IMG/VR virus record: IMGVR_UViG_3300034375_003349
Span: 1 to 27,514 of that record
Origin: a virus
Strand: one strand, 5' to 3'
Length of the DNA stretch: 27,514 bases
Shown: piece by piece, positions 1 through 7,494 of the stretch
How positions within the stretch are numbered: the first letter of the stretch is position 1
How the letters are laid out: each line of letters opens with the position of its first letter
Program-made: the position numbers and the translations under genes
Notes under the pieces: model-generated
Databases searched by the model: none
Told to the model about the DNA's origin: nothing
The model's input: the letters and a program-made list of their open reading frames with translations, nothing else

Positions 1-3000
1 CGCTGGTCTTCTGGCATCGACTTCATTATTTCATTTTGTTCTTCCATGAAGCGTTTTTTCTCAGCCCTCACACCTTCAATGGCACCCGTTCCACCCTGCC
101 TTTCTTGGAACTTGCCCTTGCCAAGCCAGTTGTTTGCAAACTCCTTATCGGGAGTCAAAAAAACTAACCCGTCAGAGAAGCCCGGCACAAACTCATCGAT
201 ATCTTGCTTGCTCGCGTGGTACATGACGTTGTCTAAATCATAACCCTGTTCTTTTGCTTGCTTGACGCTTTCGGCCCTAGCCTTCTTCATCGAGGAATGC
301 AGGCTACCTAACCCGCCAGCTTCGGCTTCTTGAGATGACAATGCGGTGGCCAAAAAAGTAGCGCCAGCAACGGGGGCCAAGATTGGCGGGGCACTGGCCA
401 GTATGTTCGGTGAGTCAGCGTTTTCTGGATCGAACTTAGCATTGATCGAGCGGATTAGGTTCTCGTTACCCGGGAACACGATCGTGTGCATGCCCCCTGA
501 ACCCATGTTGGCGAATTTAGTGCCAGTTGTATTGTCTACAACGCCCTTGTAACCAAGATCGGTCAGAACATTCTGCATGATCTGGCCGTTGTTAAGCATT
601 TCGCCAGTGTCAAAATCTTCACTGTAAGACCTGCGGATGATGTCATTGATTTCAGTTAAATCTATTTCGCCTGCGTCCGAAACCCAACCTATTGCCTCGG
701 CAACCGCTTCATCGCTTGCGCCAGCATACTTGAGCGTATCTGCAAGACTTGCAATCGGGCTTTCGTAATCATTATTTTCAAGCTCATAAGCGTATTGGAA
801 TACAGCGTCCTCAAAATCATCATCGCTATCAAAATCAGATCGGTCTAATTCCTCTCTAGCCGAGTCGTAATACTGTTCCCGATCGATATCGATAACCGTC
901 TTGTTCTTACCACCGATGACCGCAAAGTCGTTGTTGTTCACAAAAACAGGGTAGACCACGCCTTCATTGTCACCTTTAAGAATGGTTTTGGCGGCGAGGT
1001 TAGCGGCCTTTTCAAGCACCGCGCTGTCACGATTTTCCTGAAACTCATCAACCAGCTTTTCAACTTTGGCAAACACTTCTGGGTCGTTTATCTTGCCCCA
1101 AAATTCTGGGTTTAGATCCCAGCCACTTTCCAAGCTGTCTTGTATTTGCTCAGAAAGCAGGTTGATGCGATTGGTTAGATCTGGCCCTTCGCCTGCGTAG
1201 TTTCTAGAAGCATCGCTAGGCGAAATGGTCAAGTAGGTGCCTTGACCAAAATCGTTGTCTGTATTAGGGCTGGGCACAAACTTTTCGATATCAAAAGTAG
1301 AGCCGTGATACAGGATCTGATCGGTAGAAAGGCCCATCTGATCAGCTTTCATCATTCGCTCGGCAAATTCCTTGATCACTCCAGCCTCAGCCTCCTGCGG
1401 AGTCACTAAGCCAGCCGACAAAAGGGTGAAAGTCAGGGCACCACCAGAAAGCCCTGCGATAGAGTTGATATCGACACCGCGAGCTTCCATGCGGCGAAGT
1501 ATTTTCTCAGTAATTGTGCCGCCATAAGGCTTCATCTGAAGCGCACGTACTTCTTGGGCCGTTGGGTTCGCAGGATCTTTTACTTTCTTCTGAGACGCGC
1601 CGAATCTAGCCTCTGGTAATAGGTCGAAAACCGTTGCCTCATCAGCCTTCCTGAGTACACCTACGCCAGCTCCCGGCACCGCAAAGGGATAAGACGGGTG
1701 ATCGGACTCAAATATGTCGATATCAGCAAAAATACGGCCCACGTTCTGAATGCCAGCATCACGACCAACGAGCTGCGTAGGATCAGCGTTGATTAAACGT
1801 GCCGCGCCTATGGATAAACCGCCTTTGTTGCGGAACTCTACGTCCATCATGTTCATGAGTTCTTTTCGCACAGAGTCTGGCGCGTTTCGCCAAGCCTGAA
1901 CGGCGCTGGGGTCATCAATACCCTTCCAGCCCTCAATCTTTCTGCCAGCGCCAACGCGCTTACCCTTAACCATGCTGCCTTTGGTTCTATACGCCCTGAT
2001 CGCCTTATCCAAAGCCTTTTTGGTGGCCTTGGTCATATTGGCTGCGGCGTAACCAAGCATTAACTCACCCGTGGTGGTGGCAAAATCACCACCAGAAGGT
2101 GCCATGCGCCATGGGATATACAAGGGGTCTTTTCCAGACTTAGACTTCAGGTCTCTGGCCATCTCCAAGATCTGACGCGATGGCATCTCAGCAGAAGCCC
2201 AAACCGCGCTGGGATTGTTGAACATAAAACCCTGACCGCCCGGTAGATATATCGGGTCAATCAACTCAATTCTATTGATGCTCCTAACGTCAGCACCAGC
2301 GCGGGTTCTATCAGTCATCGAGGTGACAAAATCTTCACCCTCAAGCTCAGATAACGAAAGGCCGGGCATGGGCTGAGTGTCAGCCCTCTCTACAATCTCA
2401 GCCTCAAGGTTGCGGAGCATATCCTGCTCCTTAACCCGTGGGTCAAACCGAGGATCAAATGCACCCTTGGCGATCAGATTGATGATGCCACCGCCAGCAA
2501 ACTTGCGTATCTCGCCGCCGTTGGCTTTGAGCAGCTCGGCGGATTTTGGATCTTCAAAAACGGCATTTACAGAGCGAACATCCTTTGGATTGAAGACGAC
2601 AAGCTCATCACCAACCTTGAAGCCTGAGAACCCGTCCTTGGCCAATATCTCTTGGGCCTTTTGTTTCTGCATCGAAAGCTTTTGTCGATAAACATCCCTA
2701 AACCTGCTTCTGCTATCAGGATCTTTTAAGCCTTCAGGGTCAATAGAGTCATCCAATTCTTGAAATTTCTTGCTTAAAGACTTCTTTGCCTTCTCTGAGG
2801 CCTTTTCGTAATCATTAATGTCGCCAATCTTGCCCCTAATAAATATAGGTAATACCCTAGCGTCTGGAACAAAGTCTGGGGTTCCAGTACCCGGCTCAAT
2901 GCCTCGATTACTGGCGCGAATGTAGCGTTGAGCATATTGCGGGTCTGGAGATGCATAGATTCCCGGCCCAAGCTTGCCTTTGGTTGATGGCTCAAATTCT

Positions 3001-3431
3001 AAAAAATCTTTATCCGTGGCATGGTAATACACCGTATCGGTGTCGAAACCAGCCTTCTTAGCTCTCTCAAGACGATCAGCAGCCTTACCCAAGCCACGGG
3101 CAGCTCTCATAACACCACCAACAACGGGCACCACGCCAATTCCCTGAAGAACCGCTGACCCGTAGTTACCCTCGCGCAAATTTTCAACAAGGCTAGGCGA
3201 CCTCGGGCCTTCCATGACCATGCCAGAGATCGAAACATTACCCGCAGGGAACTCAGGCATCTCGCCGGTAATGTCAATTAGGCCAAAGGGGTCAGCAAAT
3301 GCGGCCCCAATGTTGGCCATCTGGGCACTGGTCAACTCGGGCAGCTCAGGGTCAGGGGTTCTCCCCATCATCTGACCGACCGAGCCACCCAAGTTGTACC
3401 CAAAGATGTCGATATCATCAAATCTCGGCAT
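1..3431 (-). CDS. Giant polyvalent protein with three tandem ADP-ribosyltransferase-like domains (3' end beyond left edge)
   Basis: An uninterrupted leftward frame starts with ATG at 3431 (MPRFDDID) and runs off the left edge, giving at least 1143 residues. Three ADP-ribosyltransferase (ART)-like units are visible. Unit 1 spans about 134-292, with VYYHAT, GPGIYAS and a closing VVFNPKDVRSVNAVF. Unit 2 spans about 706-1002, with ILYHGS, GQGTYLT and IVFPGNENLIRSINAKF. Unit 3 begins about 1069 with VMYHAS and GLVFLT and is cut by the edge. Each follows a charged helix and a hydrophobic stretch; units 2 and 3 are also preceded by QEAEAG. Residues 400-660 form another conserved-looking, unassigned region. 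ART domains inside large 'polyvalent' phage proteins are an established theme; such proteins are thought to enter the host with phage DNA and modify host targets. The TAATG junction couples it to the nuclease gene. Target and activity are unknown; the H-Y part of the fold's signature is visible, the third catalytic residue is uncertain. Confidence 0.85.
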   Translation of the reverse strand, partial: MPRFDDIDIFGYNLGGSVGQMMGRTPDPELPELTSAQMANIGAAFADPFGLIDITGEMPEFPAGNVSISGMVMEGPRSPSLVENLREGNYGSAVLQGIGVVPVVGGVMRAARGLGKAADRLERAKKAGFDTDTVYYHATDKDFLEFEPSTKGKLGPGIYASPDPQYAQRYIRASNRGIEPGTGTPDFVPDARVLPIFIRGKIGDINDYEKASEKAKKSLSKKFQELDDSIDPEGLKDPDSRSRFRDVYRQKLSMQKQKAQEILAKDGFSGFKVGDELVVFNPKDVRSVNAVFEDPKSAELLKANGGEIRKFAGGGIINLIAKGAFDPRFDPRVKEQDMLRNLEAEIVERADTQPMPGLSLSELEGEDFVTSMTDRTRAGADVRSINRIELIDPIYLPGGQGFMFNNPSAVWASAEMPSRQILEMARDLKSKSGKDPLYIPWRMAPSGGDFATTTGELMLGYAAANMTKATKKALDKAIRAYRTKGSMVKGKRVGAGRKIEGWKGIDDPSAVQAWRNAPDSVRKELMNMMDVEFRNKGGLSIGAARLINADPTQLVGRDAGIQNVGRIFADIDIFESDHPSYPFAVPGAGVGVLRKADEATVFDLLPEARFGASQKKVKDPANPTAQEVRALQMKPYGGTITEKILRRMEARGVDINSIAGLSGGALTFTLLSAGLVTPQEAEAGVIKEFAERMMKADQMGLSTDQILYHGSTFDIEKFVPSPNTDNDFGQGTYLTISPSDASRNYAGEGPDLTNRINLLSEQIQDSLESGWDLNPEFWGKINDPEVFAKVEKLVDEFQENRDSAVLEKAANLAAKTILKGDNEGVVYPVFVNNNDFAVIGGKNKTVIDIDREQYYDSAREELDRSDFDSDDDFEDAVFQYAYELENNDYESPIASLADTLKYAGASDEAVAEAIGWVSDAGEIDLTEINDIIRRSYSEDFDTGEMLNNGQIMQNVLTDLGYKGVVDNTTGTKFANMGSGGMHTIVFPGNENLIRSINAKFDPENADSPNILASAPPILAPVAGATFLATALSSQEAEAGGLGSLHSSMKKARAESVKQAKEQGYDLDNVMYHASKQDIDEFVPGFSDGLVFLTPDKEFANNWLGKGKFQERQGGTGAIEGVRAEKKRFMEEQNEIMKSMPEDQ

Positions 3432-3841
3432 TACGCGGCCTCTTGCTGGGCATCAAAATACTCTTTCAACAGCACGAACCACTCGTCGAGGGTGATAACC
3501 GCTGTACGAGAGTTATCTCGCGGCAAATTTTCGTTAATCGCATACAGCGGCAGGCATACCCTGATCGCCTTGTTATTAAACTTGTATATCAGAATCGGAA
3601 CATTATCACCACAGGCCGCGCAGACCTGATCCCACCACGCGGTTGCGTACCACCAGCCAGACTTGTAAGCCTTACACTCAAGCGCGTGGCCCGGGATCTG
3701 GATGTCACACAGGTCGGCGGTTTGGTATTGATCAAGATTACGCTTGCAGGTAAAGCCAAGGGCATGCTCTTCGGCAAACGCATTGATGCGCTTTACGCAA
3801 TCGCGCTCGAATGATGCCCCCTTGTTTCTTGAATCCGCCAT
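3431..3841 (-). CDS. PD-(D/E)XK nuclease, Holliday-junction-resolvase-like
   Basis: A 136-residue protein. The N-terminus (NKGASFERD, residues 6-14) has the glycine and glutamate typical of small resolvase-type PD-(D/E)XK enzymes. The metal-binding core is visible as D46 (CDIQI) and the E55-x-K57 pair in ALECKAY. Size fits phage Holliday junction resolvases or structure-specific endonucleases that trim branched DNA before packaging. The start ATG lies at the end of an AT-rich stretch without a clear Shine-Dalgarno sequence. The stop overlaps the start of the giant downstream gene (TAATG). A terminator about 70 bp upstream suggests it is not simply co-transcribed with the small terminase gene. 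The fold is well supported; the exact substrate is inferred. Confidence 0.75.
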   Translation of the reverse strand: MADSRNKGASFERDCVKRINAFAEEHALGFTCKRNLDQYQTADLCDIQIPGHALECKAYKSGWWYATAWWDQVCAACGDNVPILIYKFNNKAIRVCLPLYAINENLPRDNSRTAVITLDEWFVLLKEYFDAQQEAA

Positions 3842-3910
3842 CGGGACAGTTTATGCGAAAAAAAAATAGAAATAAAATTTTATAAGGGTTACCTTTACCG
3901 TCCTTCCAAG

Positions 3911-3974
3911 AAAAAACCCTGCTCAGCCGTCATCAGCTTTTGCTCCCCTTAGCAAAAAACTGAAGGGCAGGGTT
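3911..3974 (-). terminator. Leftward rho-independent-like terminator with nested hairpin
   Basis: Read leftward, AACCCTGC (3974-3967) pairs with GCAGGGTT (3922-3915) and the run of T continues to 3911. Inside this outer stem a second hairpin forms from TTTTGCT (3938-3944) and AGCAAAA (3951-3957). The stem followed by T residues is the usual intrinsic terminator layout, though the 44-base interior is longer than normal. It would end transcripts coming from the small terminase gene before the nuclease. Confidence 0.55.
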
Positions 3975-4062
3975 CCTTTCTAAGCAAACAATATCCCTTA
4001 CAGAATTTTGGTGGCTGGGTGAGTAAAACCTTGCTAAAGCCATCGCGCCACAGGCGACCGCC

Positions 4063-4119
4063 AAAAAGGGGGTGTAGGGGTCGCAATCTAACGCGATTTC
4101 GGCCCCTTTTTCCGACCCC
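4063..4119. repeat. Interleaved inverted repeats (pseudoknot-capable)
   Basis: AAAAAGGGG (4063-4071) is the reverse complement of CCCCTTTTT (4103-4111), and GGGGTCG (4077-4083) of CGACCCC (4113-4119). The arms alternate A-B-A'-B', so the two stems either form a pseudoknot or exclude one another. A third small stem, TCGC/GCGA (4081-4084/4093-4096), competes with the second. Confidence 0.6.
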
Positions 4120-4153
4120 ATAGGGTTCCTTTGCTCGCGCCCGAGATCGCCTG

Positions 4154-4181
4154 AGAGGCCTCTGAGGGCGCTCTGAGGGCG
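4154..4181. repeat. 10-bp palindrome fused to an 11-bp tandem repeat
   Basis: AGAGGCCTCT (4154-4163) is a perfect palindrome. CTCTGAGGGCG occurs twice in direct tandem at 4160-4170 and 4171-4181, sharing its first bases with the palindrome. This looks like a compact protein-binding site near the small terminase gene. Confidence 0.6.
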
Positions 4182-4189
4182 CATAAACC

Positions 4190-4279
4190 ATGCAGGACGC
4201 GGTCATGACGCAGGCCGTATCGCCCCTGCTCAGAGCCGCGCAGTCTTGGCGCAACCAGAACAACCTCTGCGTCCTGCGT
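4190..4279. repeat. Long-range inverted repeat enclosing 68 bases
   Basis: GCAGGACGC (4192-4200) is the exact reverse complement of GCGTCCTGC (4269-4277). Adding the wobble pair 4191/4278 and the pair 4190/4279 gives an 11-pair stem. The interior is GC-rich and could fold further. It may be part of a structured RNA or a terminase-binding site. Confidence 0.5.
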
Positions 4280-4345
4280 AAGTCATTGTTTTTGCAGGGA
4301 ATTCCCCGAAAAAAGGGCAAAATCAGCATTTTTGTAGAATTTTGA

Positions 4346-4366
4346 GGGGTCGGGCGGGAGGCGGGG
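4346..4366 (+). other. G-quadruplex motif
   Basis: On the + strand the tract reads GGGG-TC-GGG-C-GGG-AGGC-GGGG: four runs of at least three G with loops of 2, 1 and 4 bases, meeting the canonical G4 pattern. It lies 43 bp past the small terminase stop, on the template strand for leftward transcription. Confidence 0.65.
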
Positions 4367-4408
4367 CCAAGACGAGGTTCTTTTTCGGAATGCGCGAAGC
4401 CGACAAGG

Positions 4409-4936
4409 TTAATGGTCTTTGTCGTTGAACTCCGCCTCTACACCCAGCAGTTCATTCAGCCGCTGCTTGATGTCTTCCTTGTTCATCTTCTGCAAGTCTG
4501 CGTTGATGTTTAGGTTCTGGCTGCGGTGGATCGTCAGCCCTGCAAGCTGGTTCAACTCCTTCACTGCGCTTACCGCTGCGTTGTACGCTCCCGTCTCGAA
4601 AGCCGTCTCCGCAATGTTCCACAGCATCGCCCCCGTCTTCTGCGGTGTGATCGCGTACTTCTCTCGCAACTCATCCTGCTTGATGCGAACCGCTCGCGTG
4701 ACCTTCGGGAAGTCCTTGCCGTTGAGCATCTTGGTCGCGGCGCTTGCTGGGAATGAGAACCCAGCCCTTCGCGCCGCTTCTGTCTGCCCACACGCGCCCT
4801 CGGTGTAATGCCAGACGAACGCTGTCTGCATGTCAGTGATCCCTGCCTCGTCGTCAGCCAAGAATGTCTTGGGGGTCTCGACTAACTGCTTGCGCTCTTT
4901 CCTTGGCCTTCCTCGTCTGGGCTTGTCGTCAGCCAT
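4409..4936 (-). CDS. terS: Terminase small subunit
   Basis: A 175-residue protein with the architecture of the Terminase_2 small-subunit family. A basic AT-hook-like N-terminus (GRPRKERK, residues 9-16) is followed by a helix-turn-helix at about 33-70 (MQTAFVWHYTEG, QTEAARRAGF). An alpha-helical oligomerisation region runs from about 75 to 170. It would bind the packaging site on concatemeric DNA and hand it to the large terminase, which is outside the window. AAGGAG lies 8 bases before the ATG. Its first 55 bases overlap the upstream 68-residue gene. The adjoining structured region 3842-4408 is the natural candidate for its binding site. Confidence 0.85.
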   Translation of the reverse strand: MADDKPRRGRPRKERKQLVETPKTFLADDEAGITDMQTAFVWHYTEGACGQTEAARRAGFSFPASAATKMLNGKDFPKVTRAVRIKQDELREKYAITPQKTGAMLWNIAETAFETGAYNAAVSAVKELNQLAGLTIHRSQNLNINADLQKMNKEDIKQRLNELLGVEAEFNDKDH

Positions 4937-5088
4937 CCGCTGCTCCTTAATTCATTGAACACTACCCGCGCCTCTTCCTCTGAAAGAGGCGCTTGCCTGA
5001 CGCTGTCCCGCTCGTCTGAGTTCATCAACCTCCATCGCCTGAAGTTGTTTTCCTCATCCGATTCCCGATCATACACGAACCTTTCCAT
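4882..5088 (-). CDS. Small acidic protein of unknown function
   Basis: A 68-residue, highly charged protein (MERFVYDRESDEENNF). It has a strong ribosome binding site, GAAGGAGAAGGCGG, directly before the ATG. No domain is recognised. It is the first gene of a leftward pair with the small terminase, overlapping it by 55 bases, which suggests coupled translation. It could be a terminase helper, but that rests on position only. The good Shine-Dalgarno sequence and gene-like spacing argue that it is real. Confidence 0.6.
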   Translation of the reverse strand: MERFVYDRESDEENNFRRWRLMNSDERDSVRQAPLSEEEARVVFNELRSSGWLTTSPDEEGQGKSASS

Positions 5089-5296
5089 CCGCCTTCTCCT
5101 TCATTAGGGTACAGGGGGCAGGGTACAGCGCATCAAAACTTTTTTAAAACCTCTATGAGCACTTCCCACTGTCCATACCCATTACTGTATATATATATTT
5201 ATATTTTATTTAAGGTACCCTACCCTACCCTGTTAAGAACATTAAACATATCAAGCACTTATAACACTTTCAAATAGGGTATCAATTGACATACCC
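5089..5296. other. Candidate replication origin: TACCC/GGGTA repeats around an AT-rich tract
   Basis: No gene fits these 208 bases. AGGGTACAG occurs twice (5106-5114, 5120-5128). TACCC is repeated three times in tandem (5216-5230). AGGGTAT and ATACCCT form an inverted pair at 5276-5297, and a degenerate ATACCC lies at 5175-5180. Between the clusters is a long tract of almost pure A/T (about 5186-5213). Iteron-like repeats flanking an easily melted tract, beside the primase-helicase gene, match the layout of many phage and plasmid origins. The region must also hold the promoter of the small terminase operon. Confidence 0.5.
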
Positions 5297-5297
5297 T
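5276..5297. repeat. Inverted repeat at the end of the primase-helicase gene
   Basis: AGGGTAT (5276-5282) and ATACCCT (5291-5297) flank an 8-base spacer. The arm overlaps the gene's stop codon. There is no T-run after it in the leftward direction, so it is more likely a protein-binding site or weak RNA hairpin than a terminator. It carries the same GGGTA core as the repeats at 5106-5230. Confidence 0.5.
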
Positions 5298-7453
5298 TAG
5301 AAATCCTTCCCCCAGCTATCACTAAATCGATCCGCGCTACCGATTTCCACCTTTGTGTAGTCCAAGTCGTACACTTTTTTGCCATTACTTTTGCGAGGTT
5401 CAAGCCCAAACTGCGCTAGTACCCTGCTCGCATCCTTGATATCCGGCATCCTTGGCTGACCTATTCCGAGGTCTCGTAGCAGCTTTGTCATCTGCACTGG
5501 CTTGGTGTTCTGGCTCTGGAAGTGTACGTGTTCGAGGATGAGATCTTCGACGGTGCTCTGGGTGCGGTAGGTCTCGTTGCTGCTCTGGAGCAACTCTCGC
5601 TCCTCTGCGTTGAGATACCAGCTCTTCCTCTGGTACAACGTCTCCCTGATCTCTGCCCACAACTGCTGCATGTCGATCCCATGGTTTGCATTGATATCGG
5701 TCACGGCGACGACCCAGAACCGCCTGTTACCTGTGGTATCAATCAAAAACTCGCGCTCGTTGACGCTGCCATAGAATGCGGTACGCCTCTGGTACGTGGT
5801 GCTGGCTCGGTCATAGGGTAGGCGCAGCTCGTCCACCTTCTTGCCCGTGAACTGCTTTAATGAGTCGATATCCGCCCTCTTAAACGTGCTGCCCAGCTCT
5901 CCCAATTCTGCTATCCAATGGCTCACAACCTGCTTCACACTGTCCTTGTCGTTTGGGTTCAGTGTCGCACCCTCTAGCAGCCAGCCCTTATCGTAATCCG
6001 CCAAACGCTTAAACCAAAGGGTCTTACCTAAGCCCTGAGCGCCTTGGAAGACCAAGATGCCTTCGAGGGATACACCGTTTGGTTCAAATGCTGCGGCCAC
6101 GCAACCGATAAGCCACTTGGTCATGAGCATCTCTTTCAGCGGCTCGTTGGTGCTCTTGATCGTGCTCAGGAACTCCTGCATCCTGCTGGTGCCGTCCCAT
6201 GGCCTACTCTCGATCCATTCCTTAACAGGGTTGTATTCCTTCGCCAAGAGCTTCAGGTAATCCCTCACCTTCTGGTGCGGCACACCCATCTGTATGCAGC
6301 GATCTTCGATCTCGATCAGGCTCGACTCGTCACGCATATCGGCTATGAAGTTGCTGTGCGGTATGTTGATCTCCATGGCCTTCTTAATCACGTTGTAATG
6401 TACGCTGATCTGATTGACCGTCAGCACACCTCGGACATTGTCCTTAGTGTTCAGCATCCGACCCTTCTCGCTGGTGTTCCACTGGTACTCGACCGGCACG
6501 TTAACCTTGTTCAAGTCGGGCAGTAGCTCACCCTCCAGCGCGTGGTCGTTGTAGTCACCCTTGCTCTGCGGTATCAACACCTCGGCCTGAGCGCCGATAC
6601 GACGCACTACCTGCGCGGCTTTAACTGCCTCAACCTCGCCCGTCTTGGTGTCATCACAGTCGGCAATGAAGACATGCTTCGCCTCGGGAAACCATCCGCT
6701 GATTGTCTCTGCGACCTTGGATAGGTTGTATGCGTCGAAACAGATAACCACGGGCTGACCAAGGTCTGCGTAGTAACTCGCACCCGTGGCATATCCCTCG
6801 ACATAATTAATGGTGTGCGCCGTCCGCATCTGCTGCGGGTCGATGACGAAGAATGAACCAGCCTTCTTGCTATGCTTCATAAAAAGCTTCTGGCCATCGC
6901 CGTCGATGTACTGCAACCCAACGATCTCAAGCTTCTTATCTAGCATAGGCAGAACCAGACGATTGCCCCGCTGCCTGAGACCATGGTTCGCTACGCCCTT
7001 GCGCTGAAGGTATAGGTTGTCCTCTGTCGCCTCGGGATAACTGTCCCAACGCTCCTTGGCAAGCCTTGCGGCCTGCCTCTGATCTTCCTCTAAGTCCTTG
7101 GCCTTCTGCTCGGACAGCATCCTGATCTGTTCGCGCTCCTCGTCGGTCATCTTGTGGTTCACCGCGTTGTCAGGCTTCCACGTCGCGGTCGGCTCATCGT
7201 TGCTCACCGTGCGATCACCACAGCGACCGAAGGGTACGTCCTGATCCAGCCACACCTGATACCACCCGACGAGCTTCTGCTTGCCACCAACGTCCATATA
7301 AGCGCGACCAATGTCGCCGCCTATGACTAACCCCTTCTTTGACTCTACCGTCATGCCATTCGACAAAAGAAAAGACTCGAACTCACCTCTCAGGTCACCA
7401 CTCAATGGTCGGCTGAAGTCTTTGCTTTTGCCGTCAGTTATTTTTAATCCCAT
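5297..7453 (-). CDS. Primase-helicase (TOPRIM plus VirE-type P-loop ATPase)
   Basis: The ATG at 7453 (MGLKITDG) is preferred because AAGGTGA lies just upstream; longer versions would run through the promoter region. The 718-residue protein has a TOPRIM domain at about 213-305, with the catalytic glutamate in VEGYATGAS (E219) and the DxD pair D265/D267 in IADCDD. A VirE-type helicase domain follows at about 400-640, with Walker A GAQGLGKT (471-478) and a Walker B-like HWIAELGEL (512-520). Such fusions prime and unwind DNA at the fork. No N-terminal primase zinc finger is seen. A short winged-helix-like tail (about 635-700) could bind DNA. The gene faces away from the SSB operon and ends next to the origin candidate. 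Confidence 0.85.
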   Translation of the reverse strand: MGLKITDGKSKDFSRPLSGDLRGEFESFLLSNGMTVESKKGLVIGGDIGRAYMDVGGKQKLVGWYQVWLDQDVPFGRCGDRTVSNDEPTATWKPDNAVNHKMTDEEREQIRMLSEQKAKDLEEDQRQAARLAKERWDSYPEATEDNLYLQRKGVANHGLRQRGNRLVLPMLDKKLEIVGLQYIDGDGQKLFMKHSKKAGSFFVIDPQQMRTAHTINYVEGYATGASYYADLGQPVVICFDAYNLSKVAETISGWFPEAKHVFIADCDDTKTGEVEAVKAAQVVRRIGAQAEVLIPQSKGDYNDHALEGELLPDLNKVNVPVEYQWNTSEKGRMLNTKDNVRGVLTVNQISVHYNVIKKAMEINIPHSNFIADMRDESSLIEIEDRCIQMGVPHQKVRDYLKLLAKEYNPVKEWIESRPWDGTSRMQEFLSTIKSTNEPLKEMLMTKWLIGCVAAAFEPNGVSLEGILVFQGAQGLGKTLWFKRLADYDKGWLLEGATLNPNDKDSVKQVVSHWIAELGELGSTFKRADIDSLKQFTGKKVDELRLPYDRASTTYQRRTAFYGSVNEREFLIDTTGNRRFWVVAVTDINANHGIDMQQLWAEIRETLYQRKSWYLNAEERELLQSSNETYRTQSTVEDLILEHVHFQSQNTKPVQMTKLLRDLGIGQPRMPDIKDASRVLAQFGLEPRKSNGKKVYDLDYTKVEIGSADRFSDSWGKDF

Positions 7454-7465
7454 GTAAAATTCACC

Positions 7466-7494
7466 TTGATCACGTTTTCCCAGATGTGCATAAT
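7466..7494 (+). promoter_or_regulatory. Rightward promoter for the SSB operon
   Basis: TTGATC (7466-7471), a 17-base spacer and CATAAT (7489-7494) lie 35 bp before the SSB gene start. Hexamers and spacing resemble the bacterial housekeeping-sigma consensus. Confidence 0.45.

Larger units (their letters stand above)
3842..4408. other. Structured noncoding region between nuclease and small terminase genes
   Basis: I see no convincing gene in these 567 bases; open frames here have unphage-like composition and no ribosome binding sites. The part nearest the nuclease is AT-rich and includes a 12-bp palindrome, ATAAAATTTTAT (3872-3883). The rest is GC-rich and packed with symmetry: a leftward terminator, interleaved inverted repeats, an 11-bp tandem repeat, a long-range stem and a G-quadruplex motif. 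The 11-mer AGGGTTCCTTT occurs at 3969 and again at 4122. Lying just downstream of the small terminase gene, it could hold the packaging (pac/cos) site, a structured RNA or a second origin. Which of these is not decided by the sequence. Confidence 0.6.

Noticed and set aside
3299-3814. Rightward 171-residue frame opposite the nuclease gene
   Set aside because: It lies antisense to a clear PD-(D/E)XK gene and the giant protein start; low-quality sequence with no motif.
3949-4329. Leftward open frame of 126 residues in the terminase-nuclease gap
   Set aside because: Composition rich in R, C, P and L, no ribosome binding site, and it runs through the terminator and repeats; the frame is better explained by GC-rich noncoding DNA.
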